A stretch of 64,000 nt of DNA. Source: Lachnospiraceae bacterium. Its GTDB lineage: Bacteria; Bacillota; Clostridia; Lachnospirales; Lachnospiraceae. A program made the translations under genes and the position numbers. The notes under the pieces are model-generated. The model did no database searches. It saw only the letters and a list, made by a program, of their open reading frames with translations, and was not told the origin of the DNA. Location: contig JAUNCZ010000001.1 of NCBI GenBank assembly GCA_030526405.1, positions 1-64,000 on the forward strand, read 5' to 3'. The first letter of the stretch is position 1, and each line of letters opens with the position of its first letter. This document shows positions 33,810-42,719 of this stretch, piece by piece.

Positions 33810-35645
33810 ATGAAAAAGACAAAAATTTCAGGATTTGTGTCACTGATTCTCGTAGTGGCACTTATGTTTGCAGTTGTGTTCGGTGTTAAGAATATCAGCA
33901 CACCTGCTCCGGCAGCTCCTGCCGGCGGCGCTGCAATTGAGGGCGCAGTAGACGGTACTTATACTGCTACAGCAAAAGGCTTCGGCGGTGATATTACTGC
34001 TGATGTTACAATCGCAGGTGGTGCGATTGCAGATGTACAGGTTATGGGACCAAATGAGACAGAGGGTCTTGGTTCTGTAGCTGTAGAGAAGCTTCCAGGA
34101 GCAGTTCTGGCAGCACAGTCCCTGAACGTAGATATGATTTCAGGAGCAACTGTATCCAGCACAGCAATTCTGGCAGCACTGGATGACTGTCTTGCACAGG
34201 CAGGCATCGATTCTTCCAAACTTACAGGTGTTGTAAGTGAGGCAGCTGAGAAAACAGAGGAGACTCTGGATGTTGACGTTGTTGTAGTTGGTGCCGGTGG
34301 AGCAGGAATGACTGCTGCAATCGAGGCAAAACAGGATGGCAAAAACGTTGTGATTCTTGAGAAGATGCCATATGTTGGAGGAAATACAACAAAGGCTTCC
34401 GGTGGTATGAACGCTGCAGGCACAAAGATGCAGCAGGCTCAGGCAGATGCTACAGAGGATGAGGCTGAGAGAGAAGCCCTTCTTGACAGTACTGTAGAGA
34501 ACTATATTACCGATACAATGGCTGGTGGACATGATATCAATGATCCTGAGCTGGTAAGAACAATGGCAGAGAATTCTTCTGACGCTGTTGACTGGCTGGA
34601 GTCCATCGGTGCTCCACTTCCAGTTGTTGCTCCTACAGGCGGTACTGTTCATTACTACCTGCATGAGCCAGAGGATGGAAGTGCAGTAGGTGAGTTCCTT
34701 GTTCAGTTCTATACACAGAAGCTGGATGAGATGGGAATCGAGGTTCTTCTGGATACAGAGGCAACTGAGCTGATTTCCGAGGAAGGAAAAGTTACAGGTG
34801 TGAAGGCTGAGTCTCCAACAGCACACCTTACTGTAAATGCAGCATCTGTAATCCTTGCAACAGGAGGATTCGGTGCAAACTTTGATATGCTGGCATCCTT
34901 CGATCCTGCTCTTGCTGATGCAGTTACAACAAACACACCTGCAGCAACAGGTGACGGAATCGTTATGGCACAGGAGATCGGTGCTGACACAGTTGATATG
35001 GAGTATATCCAGCTTCATCCAACAGTATTCCAGGAGAACGGATTCCTTGTTTCTGAGCGTCTTCGTTCCAATGGTGCGATCCTTGTAAACAGCGAAGGAA
35101 ACAGATTTACAAATGACCTTGCAACACGTGATGCAGTATCTCAGGCTGAGCTGAAACAGCCAGGCGCTTATGCATATATCGTTTACGATTCCAAATATGC
35201 AGAGGAGAAACTGTATCAGAAATATGTAACCAACGGCTTAACAGTTTCCGCAGATACTCTTGAGGATCTGGCTGCAGAGATGGGTCTTGAGGGAGAGGCT
35301 GTTGAGAACTTCACAGCTACTGTTGAGAAATGGAATGCAGTATGCAACGGAGAGGCTGAGGACGAGTTCGGAAGAAACAACGGTCTTGTAACTCTGGATC
35401 AGGCTCCTTATACAGCTATCAAGATTGCTCCTGGTGTTCATCACACAATGGGTGGTCTGAAGATCAACACAGCTGCAGAGGTTCTGGATGCTGATGGCAA
35501 TGCTATCCCAGGTCTGTTCGCAGCAGGTGAGGTAACCGGTGGTGTTCACGGTGGAAACCGTATCGGTGGAAACGCTGTTGCTGATATCGTTGTATTCGGA
35601 CGTATCTCAGCTCAGAGTGCATGTGCTTACGCAGATGCTCAGTAA
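33810..35645 (+). CDS. Extracytoplasmic FMN-binding / FAD-dependent fumarate-reductase-family protein
   Basis: Flavoprotein reductase of 611 residues. An N-terminal signal anchor (about 7-27) is followed by an Ala/Pro linker. The FMN-binding domain (about 45-130) has DMISGATVSS, in which Thr114 would be covalently flavinylated by ApbE. The FAD domain has VVVVGAGGAGMTAAIEAKQD and GGNTTKASGG, then family motifs such as HTMGGLKI and GEVTGGVHGGNRIGG. It belongs to the flavocytochrome-c/urocanate reductase group without haem. It would reduce an outside acceptor (fumarate, urocanate or similar; not determinable). The next gene encodes an Rnf/Nqr-like membrane protein. Confidence 0.9.
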   Translation: MKKTKISGFVSLILVVALMFAVVFGVKNISTPAPAAPAGGAAIEGAVDGTYTATAKGFGGDITADVTIAGGAIADVQVMGPNETEGLGSVAVEKLPGAVLAAQSLNVDMISGATVSSTAILAALDDCLAQAGIDSSKLTGVVSEAAEKTEETLDVDVVVVGAGGAGMTAAIEAKQDGKNVVILEKMPYVGGNTTKASGGMNAAGTKMQQAQADATEDEAEREALLDSTVENYITDTMAGGHDINDPELVRTMAENSSDAVDWLESIGAPLPVVAPTGGTVHYYLHEPEDGSAVGEFLVQFYTQKLDEMGIEVLLDTEATELISEEGKVTGVKAESPTAHLTVNAASVILATGGFGANFDMLASFDPALADAVTTNTPAATGDGIVMAQEIGADTVDMEYIQLHPTVFQENGFLVSERLRSNGAILVNSEGNRFTNDLATRDAVSQAELKQPGAYAYIVYDSKYAEEKLYQKYVTNGLTVSADTLEDLAAEMGLEGEAVENFTATVEKWNAVCNGEAEDEFGRNNGLVTLDQAPYTAIKIAPGVHHTMGGLKINTAAEVLDADGNAIPGLFAAGEVTGGVHGGNRIGGNAVADIVVFGRISAQSACAYADAQ

Positions 35646-35676
35646 TTGACCTGCACCTGACGAAAGGATTGATAGT

Positions 35677-36426
35677 ATGGAAAGAAATGTAAGATACCCA
35701 ATCGAGGCATTTGGCCTTGCAATGGTGTTATTCTCAACAGGTATGAAAGAAGCCATGCTCGCAGGTGTTGCGGTTGTATTTGGACATGTACTTATGAATG
35801 TGCTGGCAGATAACACAGGAAAAAGCATGAAGCTTGTGTGTGCAGCTGTCAGCGGCATTCTCACCGCAGTAGCCATCGTGCTGTTCGGCCTCTTTGCCGG
35901 TGTGGAGATGACAATCTGGCAGAAAGCAGCAGCAGTAGTGATCGGTATTCTGATCGTTAAGCATGGAATGGATGCAGAGGGAGAAGCTGATTTCAATGAT
36001 ATCCTTCTTGCCGATGCACTTAGCTACGGAGCAATGGTTCTTGTGGCAATCATCAGAGAGTATATTGCCTCCGGTACAGTATTCACAATGATGCTGAAGA
36101 AGAATACTCTGATGTCCGGGGAACTGGGAAGAGCAATGATCGCTCTTGCAGTTGGCGGAATTGCTCTGGGACTTGTTAACAGGATTCTGGATTCAGGATG
36201 TGCAAAGGATGCGGCACTTTGGGTGTGCATTCCTGTTATTATCCTGGAGGCACCTTATGTTGCAGAGAAAACAGTGTCCGTGATCGTGGGAATGATCCTG
36301 GTTCTGGCTGTTTATCTTGCTTCACGTACCCTTCTGAAATTCTCGGATAACAAAGAGGAGATGGAGGGTGTACCGGTAGAGATGGTTCTCCTTGGTCTGA
36401 TCTACCTGGTAGCTGCTATCGTATAA
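35677..36426 (+). CDS. Rnf/Nqr-like integral membrane protein
   Basis: A 249-residue protein with about seven hydrophobic segments. SYGAMVLVAIIREYIASGTV resembles the IREhhGSGTLF segment of RnfA/RnfE/NqrD/NqrE membrane subunits, and GMKEAMLAGVAVVFGHVL resembles their first half. It starts 31 bp after the flavin reductase and shares a terminator with it. It probably carries electrons from the cytosol across the membrane to the outside reductase. The assignment to the Rnf/Nqr family rests on weak patterns, so this is a moderate-confidence call. Confidence 0.6.
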   Translation: MERNVRYPIEAFGLAMVLFSTGMKEAMLAGVAVVFGHVLMNVLADNTGKSMKLVCAAVSGILTAVAIVLFGLFAGVEMTIWQKAAAVVIGILIVKHGMDAEGEADFNDILLADALSYGAMVLVAIIREYIASGTVFTMMLKKNTLMSGELGRAMIALAVGGIALGLVNRILDSGCAKDAALWVCIPVIILEAPYVAEKTVSVIVGMILVLAVYLASRTLLKFSDNKEEMEGVPVEMVLLGLIYLVAAIV

Positions 36427-36474
36427 CAGCAAATCAAATAAACACATCAGCTTTCGGGAATTGAAAGCATAAAA

Positions 36475-36518
36475 ACCCCTGTGACAGGATTCGATTGAAT
36501 TCCTGTGACAGGGGTCTT
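36475..36518 (+). terminator. Terminator of the flavin reductase operon
   Basis: ACCCCTGTGACAGGA (36475-36489) pairs with TCCTGTGACAGGGGT (36501-36515) with one central mismatch, followed by CTTTC. Confidence 0.7.
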
Positions 36519-36557
36519 TCATTTTAGTGGAGGGATCTGGTCCACAGGGAGATGAAA

Positions 36558-38180
36558 TTATTTGTAAAAGCTGTGGCGTTTTGGTGATCCGTCGCGGCGG
36601 ACATCACGCACTTTCTTTCTCTTTTCGGCTTTCTCCGGTCTCTTTTCGGTGATGTTTCTCTTTTCGGTTTTTTCCGATTTCTTTTCGAAACCTTTTCTCT
36701 TTTCGAATCTTTCCGGTTTCTTTTCGAAGCGGTCTCTTCTGCGGGAAGTTCTGTCCCTGCGGTCTCTCGTTTCCTGATTTCGGTCCTCTCGTCCTCTGAA
36801 GGAGAATCTGGAGGTGCGTTCTCTTTTCTTTTCTCTGCGGTCGGGAAGATTTACCTCTGTATCGTTGTCCTCCTCGATGGCCCCCAGTTCCTTCTTCAGG
36901 CAGGCTGCTGCAAATGCCTCCGGTGAGATGCCCTGCTCTTCACAGTATTTCTGGATCACCGGGATCAGACTGCCGGAGTGTCCCTCGTTCAGCACCTGCA
37001 GAATGCCTGTGAGAGCTGCCTGCTGCTGCTGTTCTCTGATGTTATGGGAATCAGGAATGCGACGCTCCTCCATGGTGGTATGGCAGATATGCTCAATGTC
37101 ACGGAGCTTGCGGAAGTCCTTGCTTCTGCACAGGGTATGAGAGGTACCCAGTCTGCCGGCCCTTCCTGTTCTTCCGATTCTGTGTACGTAGTATTCACTT
37201 TCCTGTGGAATATCATAATTGAAAACTGCCTCCACATCATCCACGTCGATACCACGGGCGGCAATATCGGTGGCAATGAGAATCTGTACACTGCCGCTGC
37301 GGAAGCGTCCCATAACAGAATCCCTCTGTTTCTGTGTCAGGTCTCCGTGAAGTCCGTCTGCAGGATAACCTGCTCGCTGGAGTTCTGCAGAAAGCTCATC
37401 CACCATATTCTTGGTGTTGCAGAAGACCATGCATTTTTTATACTGATAGAATTTCAGCAGTCGGATCAGGGCAAGGGTTTTGAATTCATGCTTTACCGGG
37501 TAGTAGTACTGGCTGATCCTGTCCATGGTCAGCTCCTTTTTGGTGATTCGGATCAGCTCCGGATCATTCTGATAGCGGTGGGTCAGCTCCAGGATCTCCT
37601 GAGGCATGGTTGCGGAGAAGAGGCAGGTCTGGTGGGGATGGTCGATGGCCCCCAGAATCACCTCCATATCCTCCCGAAAGCCCATGTTCAGCATCTCATC
37701 TGCCTCGTCAAGTACAGCCATGGATACCTGGTCCATTCGGATGGTGCGGCGGCGCATGTGATCCATCACACGCCCGGGGGTTCCCACGATTACCTGAACC
37801 CCCTTCAGAGCCCGGATCTGGCGGCTGATATCCTGTCCGCCGTACACAGGAAGTACCTTTACATCGTGCATGTATTTTGTGAAGCAACGCAGTTCATTGG
37901 CTGCCTGCACTGCCAGTTCTCTGGTGGGACACAGGATCACTGCCTGAAGATTTTTGTTGTCCGGATCGATTTTTTCCAGTACAGGAAGACCGAAGGCGGC
38001 TGTCTTTCCGGTTCCTGTCTGAGCCTGACCAATCACATCCCGACCTGTCAGCAGCACAGGGATAGCCTGGGCCTGAATGGGGGTCATGTTTACAAATTCC
38101 ATATCAGCAACGGCCCTTTTCAGTTCGCTGCTGATTTCCAGTTCCTGAAAGGTAAGTTCAGAAAAAGCTTGTTCTGCCAT
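36558..38180 (-). CDS. DEAD-box RNA helicase with a long basic tail
   Basis: ATP-dependent RNA-remodelling enzyme of 540 residues (CshA/DeaD type), acting in ribosome assembly and mRNA decay. Start at 38180 after AAGGAG; an upstream ATG would lie in poor context. Motifs: AQTGTGKT, PTRELA, DEAD, SAT, HRIGRTGRAG. After about residue 430 the tail is low-complexity and very basic, made of degenerate EKR/FEKK units (RFEKKPERFEKRKGFEKKSE), an RNA-binding tether. Confidence 0.93.
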   Translation of the reverse strand: MAEQAFSELTFQELEISSELKRAVADMEFVNMTPIQAQAIPVLLTGRDVIGQAQTGTGKTAAFGLPVLEKIDPDNKNLQAVILCPTRELAVQAANELRCFTKYMHDVKVLPVYGGQDISRQIRALKGVQVIVGTPGRVMDHMRRRTIRMDQVSMAVLDEADEMLNMGFREDMEVILGAIDHPHQTCLFSATMPQEILELTHRYQNDPELIRITKKELTMDRISQYYYPVKHEFKTLALIRLLKFYQYKKCMVFCNTKNMVDELSAELQRAGYPADGLHGDLTQKQRDSVMGRFRSGSVQILIATDIAARGIDVDDVEAVFNYDIPQESEYYVHRIGRTGRAGRLGTSHTLCRSKDFRKLRDIEHICHTTMEERRIPDSHNIREQQQQAALTGILQVLNEGHSGSLIPVIQKYCEEQGISPEAFAAACLKKELGAIEEDNDTEVNLPDRREKKRERTSRFSFRGREDRNQETRDRRDRTSRRRDRFEKKPERFEKRKGFEKKSEKTEKRNITEKRPEKAEKRKKVRDVRRDGSPKRHSFYK

Positions 38181-38202
38181 AGATTCTCCTTTATCAATGA
38201 AA

Positions 38203-38233
38203 TAAGCCCCCGCTTCCAAAGGAAACAGGGGCA
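38203..38233 (-). terminator. Terminator of the cytidylate-kinase-like gene
   Basis: On the minus strand TGCCCCTGTTTCC pairs imperfectly with GGAAGCGGGGGCT, followed by TTATTTCATT. It lies just before the helicase ribosome site. Confidence 0.65.
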
Positions 38234-38263
38234 GTTGTTATCCGTTAGTCACAGATATTCAGA

Positions 38264-38860
38264 TTAAAGGGCATGCAGGATAATGTCAACACATTTTTCA
38301 AATCCCAGGATACCTGTGTTCAGAATCAGATCGTAATTGTGATAATCACCCAGCTCTGATTTGGTATAATGTTTGTGATAGATGGCACGGAGCTCGTCTC
38401 TTGTTTCGATATATCTCTGAAGCTCCATGTCGCCGTTTTCCTTCAGCTCAGCTGCACGCTGGAGACGGTGCTCCATATCTGCATACAGGAATACATCGAA
38501 GGATGGTACACCTGCCTGCTTCAGAACAATATTGGCGCAGCGGCCAACAATAATGCAGGGCTCCTTTGCCAGGGTAAGGATCTCTTCCTTCTGGGCCTGG
38601 AAAATCGCATCTCCAGAGCTGGTATAGCTTACCATGCTGTTCAGAATGGAGTCCAGGAAAACCTGACGGCTGGACATCTCCTCTCCCTCCCGAAGAATAT
38701 CCTCCTCGGAGAAGCCGCTGATTGAGACAGTTGCCTTTACAAAATCTTTGTCATACCATGGAATTCCAAGAAGCTCCGACAGTCTTTTTGCTACGCTTCG
38801 TCCTCCGGCACCATATTCGCGGCTGATGGTAATGACAGGACAGTTGATCAGTTTTGACAT
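38264..38860 (-). CDS. Cytidylate kinase-like family protein
   Basis: A 198-residue P-loop protein of the cytidylate-kinase-like family (Pfam AAA/CK-like). It begins VITISREYGAGGRSVAKRL with the kinase phosphate loop GAGGRS. PCIIVGRCANIVL and YHKHYT are conserved in this group. The family is widespread in Clostridia and the true substrate is not settled, so it should not be called Cmk. It ends at a terminator before the DEAD-box gene. Confidence 0.82.
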   Translation of the reverse strand: MSKLINCPVITISREYGAGGRSVAKRLSELLGIPWYDKDFVKATVSISGFSEEDILREGEEMSSRQVFLDSILNSMVSYTSSGDAIFQAQKEEILTLAKEPCIIVGRCANIVLKQAGVPSFDVFLYADMEHRLQRAAELKENGDMELQRYIETRDELRAIYHKHYTKSELGDYHNYDLILNTGILGFEKCVDIILHAL

Positions 38861-38928
38861 GATGATAATCCCCCTGTAAATAATACTGAAGATATGTTTT
38901 CTTTATATACTGTATGAGACTATAATGT

Positions 38929-38959
38929 AACATATGCTCTGATTATCATAGCATATGTT
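38929..38959. promoter_or_regulatory. Perfect inverted repeat upstream of the cytidylate-kinase-like and NSS genes
   Basis: AACATATGCT (38929-38938) and AGCATATGTT (38950-38959), 10-bp arms with an 11-bp gap, in the 245-bp divergent region. It is AT-rich and not followed by Ts, so an operator is more likely than a terminator. The binder is unknown. Confidence 0.45.
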
Positions 38960-39105
38960 GCGGGGGAAGTGTCAGAGAATTTAAAGAATATACAGAAAAG
39001 ACCATCGAAATAATAGGTATAGTACTTTGGAAAATTCGATTTTACAAGTATATCTGTGCCCTTTAAAATATGGGTAAATATTTTTTTTGAAAGAGAGGGT
39101 TACCT

Positions 39106-40443
39106 ATGAAAGAAAGGGAACATCTGGGAAGTCGTCTGGGCTTTATCATGTTGTCCGCAGGCTGTGCCATCGGCTGTGGAAATGTATGGAAGTTTCCATG
39201 GATGTGCGGTCAGAACGGAGGAGGTGGCTTTATGCTGCTGTATATCATCTGTCTTCTGGTCCTTGGTCTTCCTGTAATGACAATGGAGTTTGCTCTGGGA
39301 AGAGGAGCGCAGACCAGTCCACTGAACATGTATAAAAAGCTGCAGAAACCGGGACAGAGATGGGGAGGTATCGGTATCATCTGTCTGATCGGAAATATCT
39401 GTCTGATGGCATTTTATACAGTGGTTGCCGGCTGGCTGATCTACTATTTTGTGAAATTCCTGACCGGTGGCAATGAGTCCTTCGGCTTTGTGCAGATGAT
39501 CACAAATCCGGGGGTGAACGTGGGGTATCTGCTGGTTACTGTGCTGGTTGCTTTTCTGATTCTCAGTATGGGACTGCAGGGCGGTCTTGAGAGAATCACA
39601 AAGATTATGATGATCGGTCTGCTGGTACTGATTCTGGTGCTGGCAGGACGCAGTATTACCCTTCCGGGAGCAACTGAGGGTCTGAAATTTTATCTTATTC
39701 CGGACTTTTCCAAGATCAACGGACAGGTGCTGGTGGCTGCCATGAATCAGGCATTCTTTACCCTGTCCATCGGAATGGGCAGTATGGCCATCTTCGGCAG
39801 CTATATCAACAAAGAGCGTAGTCTGATGGGAGAGAGTGTGACAGTAATCCTTCTGGATTCCTTTGTGGCTGTTATGGCGGGACTGATCATGTTTCCTGCC
39901 TGCTTCAGCTATGGTCTGGAGGTAAATGCAGGTCCCAGTCTTCTGTTTGATACCATGGCCAGTGTGTTTGCCAATATGACCGGAGGAAGGATCTGGGGTA
40001 CTGTATTCTTCCTGTTTATGGTGTTTGCAGCCATGTCCACTGTTCTGGGTGTATGCGAGAATATCCTTGCTATGGTGTGTGAGCTGACAGGCATTACCAG
40101 AAAGAAGGGCTGTCTGCTTTGTGGAGTGGTTGTGTTTGCGCTGGCACTGACCACCGCTTTGGGATACAGTGTGCTGCATTTCCAGCCCTTCGCAGAGGGA
40201 AGTGCATGGCTTGACTTATGGGACTTCATTGTATCCACCAATATTCTTCCTTTAGGCTCCCTTGTGATTGCCCTGTTCTGCAGCTGGTCCTTTGGCTGGG
40301 GCTGGGAGAACTTTATGGAGGAAGCCAATGAAGGAAAGGGCTTAAAGGTTCAGAACTGGATGAAGCCGCTGTTTAAGTATGTGGTTCCAGTGGCAATTAT
40401 ATTTATTTATATCTATGGTCTCTGGACCTTCCAGTGGAGATAA
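39106..40443 (+). CDS. Neurotransmitter:sodium symporter (SNF/LeuT) family transporter
   Basis: Na+-coupled uptake of an amino acid or related amine. The 445-residue polytopic protein has the signature AIGCGNVWKFPWMCGQNGGG in TM1, with about 11-12 membrane helices. Bacterial members transport Leu, Tyr, Trp or Met, and the substrate here is not predictable. The start follows GAGAGGG. It lies 27 bp ahead of the transglutaminase-like gene and may be cotranscribed with it. Confidence 0.92.
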   Translation: MKEREHLGSRLGFIMLSAGCAIGCGNVWKFPWMCGQNGGGGFMLLYIICLLVLGLPVMTMEFALGRGAQTSPLNMYKKLQKPGQRWGGIGIICLIGNICLMAFYTVVAGWLIYYFVKFLTGGNESFGFVQMITNPGVNVGYLLVTVLVAFLILSMGLQGGLERITKIMMIGLLVLILVLAGRSITLPGATEGLKFYLIPDFSKINGQVLVAAMNQAFFTLSIGMGSMAIFGSYINKERSLMGESVTVILLDSFVAVMAGLIMFPACFSYGLEVNAGPSLLFDTMASVFANMTGGRIWGTVFFLFMVFAAMSTVLGVCENILAMVCELTGITRKKGCLLCGVVVFALALTTALGYSVLHFQPFAEGSAWLDLWDFIVSTNILPLGSLVIALFCSWSFGWGWENFMEEANEGKGLKVQNWMKPLFKYVVPVAIIFIYIYGLWTFQWR

Positions 40444-40470
40444 AAATAAGGAAAAGAGCAGAGTAAAACT

Positions 40471-41697
40471 ATGAAAAAAAGAAAATCAGGCATCGGCCGC
40501 TGGCTGGTGTGTCTTCTTCTGCTGTTGTGTGGACTGTATCTGCTGCGGGAGCGACTGCCGGATTCGGAGGGGGCTTCCGAACATGTGCAGGAAATCCGCC
40601 AGAAGATACAGGAGCGGATTCGGGAGAAAAACGGTCCTGCTGACTATACGGAGGAAGAAATGGTGGAGTTGCTGGAGCAGGGTCACAGGGAAAATACCTG
40701 TGCTTACTATTACTGGCAGCTGGAGGATTCGCTGGAGCTGGAGTATCTGCGGCTTCTTCATTCCCTGCAGAATATGGAACCGGAGTTTGGTCTCGCTGTG
40801 GAGGAGGAGACCATGAAACTGCTGGTGGAGATGGTCTTTGCTGATCATCCGGAGCTGTTCTTTGCAGAGCAGTCCTATAATTATTCAGTGTATGAGGACT
40901 GGGTGCAGATCCGACCTGTCTATAACTGCTCCCCGGAGGAGAGGGAGTTGCGTCAGCAGCAGGTGGAATCTACAGTGCAGGAGGCTCTGGCCCTGCTTCC
41001 GGAGGAGATGTCAGGCTATGATTGCATTCAGGCACTGTATACCTATGTGGTGAACACAGTGTCCTATGATCTGGATGCAACCGATAATCAGAATCTGTAC
41101 AGTTCCATGGTGAACAGAGTCAGTGTCTGTACCGGTTATGCCAAGGAACTGCAGTATCTGCTGCAGCGGGTTGGAATTCAGGCTGTATGTGTGGAGGGTG
41201 AAGTGACGGGACAGGGTCCCCATGCCTGGCTGATCGTCAACTGTGAGGGAGAGTACTATCATGTGGATCCCACCTACGGAGATCCCTCCTATCAGGATAC
41301 CGGAATGGAGGAGAGAGGCGAGTTTCCGGGAGCCCTTCAGGTGGATTACTCCTATCTGTGCTGTGATTCAGCCATGATCCTGCAGGAACGAACCCTCAAG
41401 AGGGCAGAGCTGCTGCCTGCCTGTGAATCGAAGACATACCTGTATTATCCGCAGAAGGGGCGCTTCTTCACAGAGTGCTCCGACGCTGTACTGATCAGTT
41501 TTCAGGAAAGCATCGATGCAGGAGAGCGGTACTGGGATGGACAGTTTGCAGATGCTGCCTCCTATCAGGAGATGGTTCGCATGACCCAGGATGGAGCGTT
41601 TGCTGATCTGATCCTTGCCAATCATCCGGACTGGGAATCTGTCAGTATGCACATGAGCTTCCGGGATGACAGCCGTGTGGTGAAGCTGTGGTATTGA
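40471..41697 (+). CDS. Membrane-anchored transglutaminase-like domain protein
   Basis: A 408-residue protein with an N-terminal signal anchor (about 10-24). The transglutaminase/protease-like core (about 180-280) has the triad Cys in SVCTGYAKELQYLL, His in GPHAWLIV and Asp in HVDPTYGD. Bacterial members of this group are often peptidases or cell-wall-associated crosslinkers outside the cell. No partner is obvious. A strong terminator follows at 41717. Confidence 0.87.
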   Translation: MKKRKSGIGRWLVCLLLLLCGLYLLRERLPDSEGASEHVQEIRQKIQERIREKNGPADYTEEEMVELLEQGHRENTCAYYYWQLEDSLELEYLRLLHSLQNMEPEFGLAVEEETMKLLVEMVFADHPELFFAEQSYNYSVYEDWVQIRPVYNCSPEERELRQQQVESTVQEALALLPEEMSGYDCIQALYTYVVNTVSYDLDATDNQNLYSSMVNRVSVCTGYAKELQYLLQRVGIQAVCVEGEVTGQGPHAWLIVNCEGEYYHVDPTYGDPSYQDTGMEERGEFPGALQVDYSYLCCDSAMILQERTLKRAELLPACESKTYLYYPQKGRFFTECSDAVLISFQESIDAGERYWDGQFADAASYQEMVRMTQDGAFADLILANHPDWESVSMHMSFRDDSRVVKLWY

Positions 41698-41716
41698 GAA
41701 AAACCAGAATCTTTAC

Positions 41717-41761
41717 AATCCCCCCTGTTGTTCAGTATAATGGAACAGCAGGGGGGATTTT
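41717..41761 (+). terminator. Terminator after the transglutaminase-like gene
   Basis: AATCCCCCCTGTTGTTC (41717-41733) pairs with GAACAGCAGGGGGGATT (41743-41759), with one G-T pair, then a run of Ts. Confidence 0.88.
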
Positions 41762-41830
41762 TGCATACCAGGAAAATGCTTCCGTCTCCGGCTGCGTCGG
41801 GTTGAATTTCATAATAAAAGGAGATAGAAC

Positions 41831-42619
41831 ATGGCAGAATATACATTTGATGCAAAAAAAATGAAGGATGCAGTTGTGCAGTGGATCCGTGACTTTTTTG
41901 AGAAAAACGGACCGGGCTGCAATGCGGTACTGGGTATTTCCGGAGGAAAGGACAGCTCTGTATGCGCAGCTCTCTGTGTAGAGGCTCTTGGAAAGGACAG
42001 AGTAATCGGTGTTCTGATGCCAAACGGAGAGCAGGCAGATATCGATATGTCAAGACTCCTTGTGGAGCATCTGGGAATCCCTCATATTGTTGTAAATATT
42101 AAGGATGCCTTTGACGGGGCTGTGAATGCCATCAAAAACGGTGAGATGCATGGTCTGGATGTTTCTGAGCTTCAGAGACAGACCGTGATCAATCTTGCTC
42201 CCCGTATTCGCATGGCCACTGTATATGCAGTAAGCCAGAGTATGAACGGACGAGTGGTGAATACCTGCAACCAGTCTGAGGACTGGGTTGGCTATTCCAC
42301 CCGCTACGGTGATGCAGCAGGAGATTTCAGTCCTCTGGCAAAACTTACCGTACAGGAGGTAAAGGCCATCGGAACGGAACTGGGACTTCCGGATGTGCTG
42401 GTGGATAAGGTTCCATCTGACGGACTCTGCGGAAAAACAGACGAGGATAATCTGGGCTTTACCTACGCTATGCTGGACCGCTATCTCCGTGAGGGCGTAA
42501 TTGACGATCCGGAGAAAAAGGAGATCATTGACCGCAAGCGTAAATGGAACAAATTCAAACTGGAGATGATGCCGATGTTTGAGTCAGAGATTCCGATCTA
42601 TGCAGATGACATCGACTGA
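41831..42619 (+). CDS. nadE: Ammonia-dependent NAD(+) synthetase
   Basis: Makes NAD from deamido-NAD with ATP and ammonia. The 262-residue single-domain form has the ATP-PPase loop GISGGKDSS, NTCNQSEDWVGYSTRYGD and the closing loop GKTDEDNLGFTYAMLD. There is no nitrilase domain. This is the second NAD synthetase in the window (the first, glutamine-dependent, is at 4671). A truncated repeat A copy starts 12 bp after the stop codon. Confidence 0.93.
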   Translation: MAEYTFDAKKMKDAVVQWIRDFFEKNGPGCNAVLGISGGKDSSVCAALCVEALGKDRVIGVLMPNGEQADIDMSRLLVEHLGIPHIVVNIKDAFDGAVNAIKNGEMHGLDVSELQRQTVINLAPRIRMATVYAVSQSMNGRVVNTCNQSEDWVGYSTRYGDAAGDFSPLAKLTVQEVKAIGTELGLPDVLVDKVPSDGLCGKTDEDNLGFTYAMLDRYLREGVIDDPEKKEIIDRKRKWNKFKLEMMPMFESEIPIYADDID

Positions 42620-42630
42620 TGGCTTCTGAA

Positions 42631-42688
42631 TTCAAGTCGACGCTTGTGGAGACTTGGCGCGTGATTCATGTCAGCTTTAGCTGACATG
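42631..42688 (+). repeat. Repeat A, truncated copy (A3)
   Basis: Matches the first 58 bp of repeat A (20440 onward). Hairpin 1 is kept, and hairpin 2 is rebuilt as the perfect stem CATGTCAGC-TTTA-GCTGACATG (42667-42688). The rest is missing. It occupies most of the 100-bp gap between nadE and the phosphatase gene. Confidence 0.75.
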
Positions 42689-42719
42689 AAAACAGAAACT
42701 ACAGGATGGAGAATAAAGC

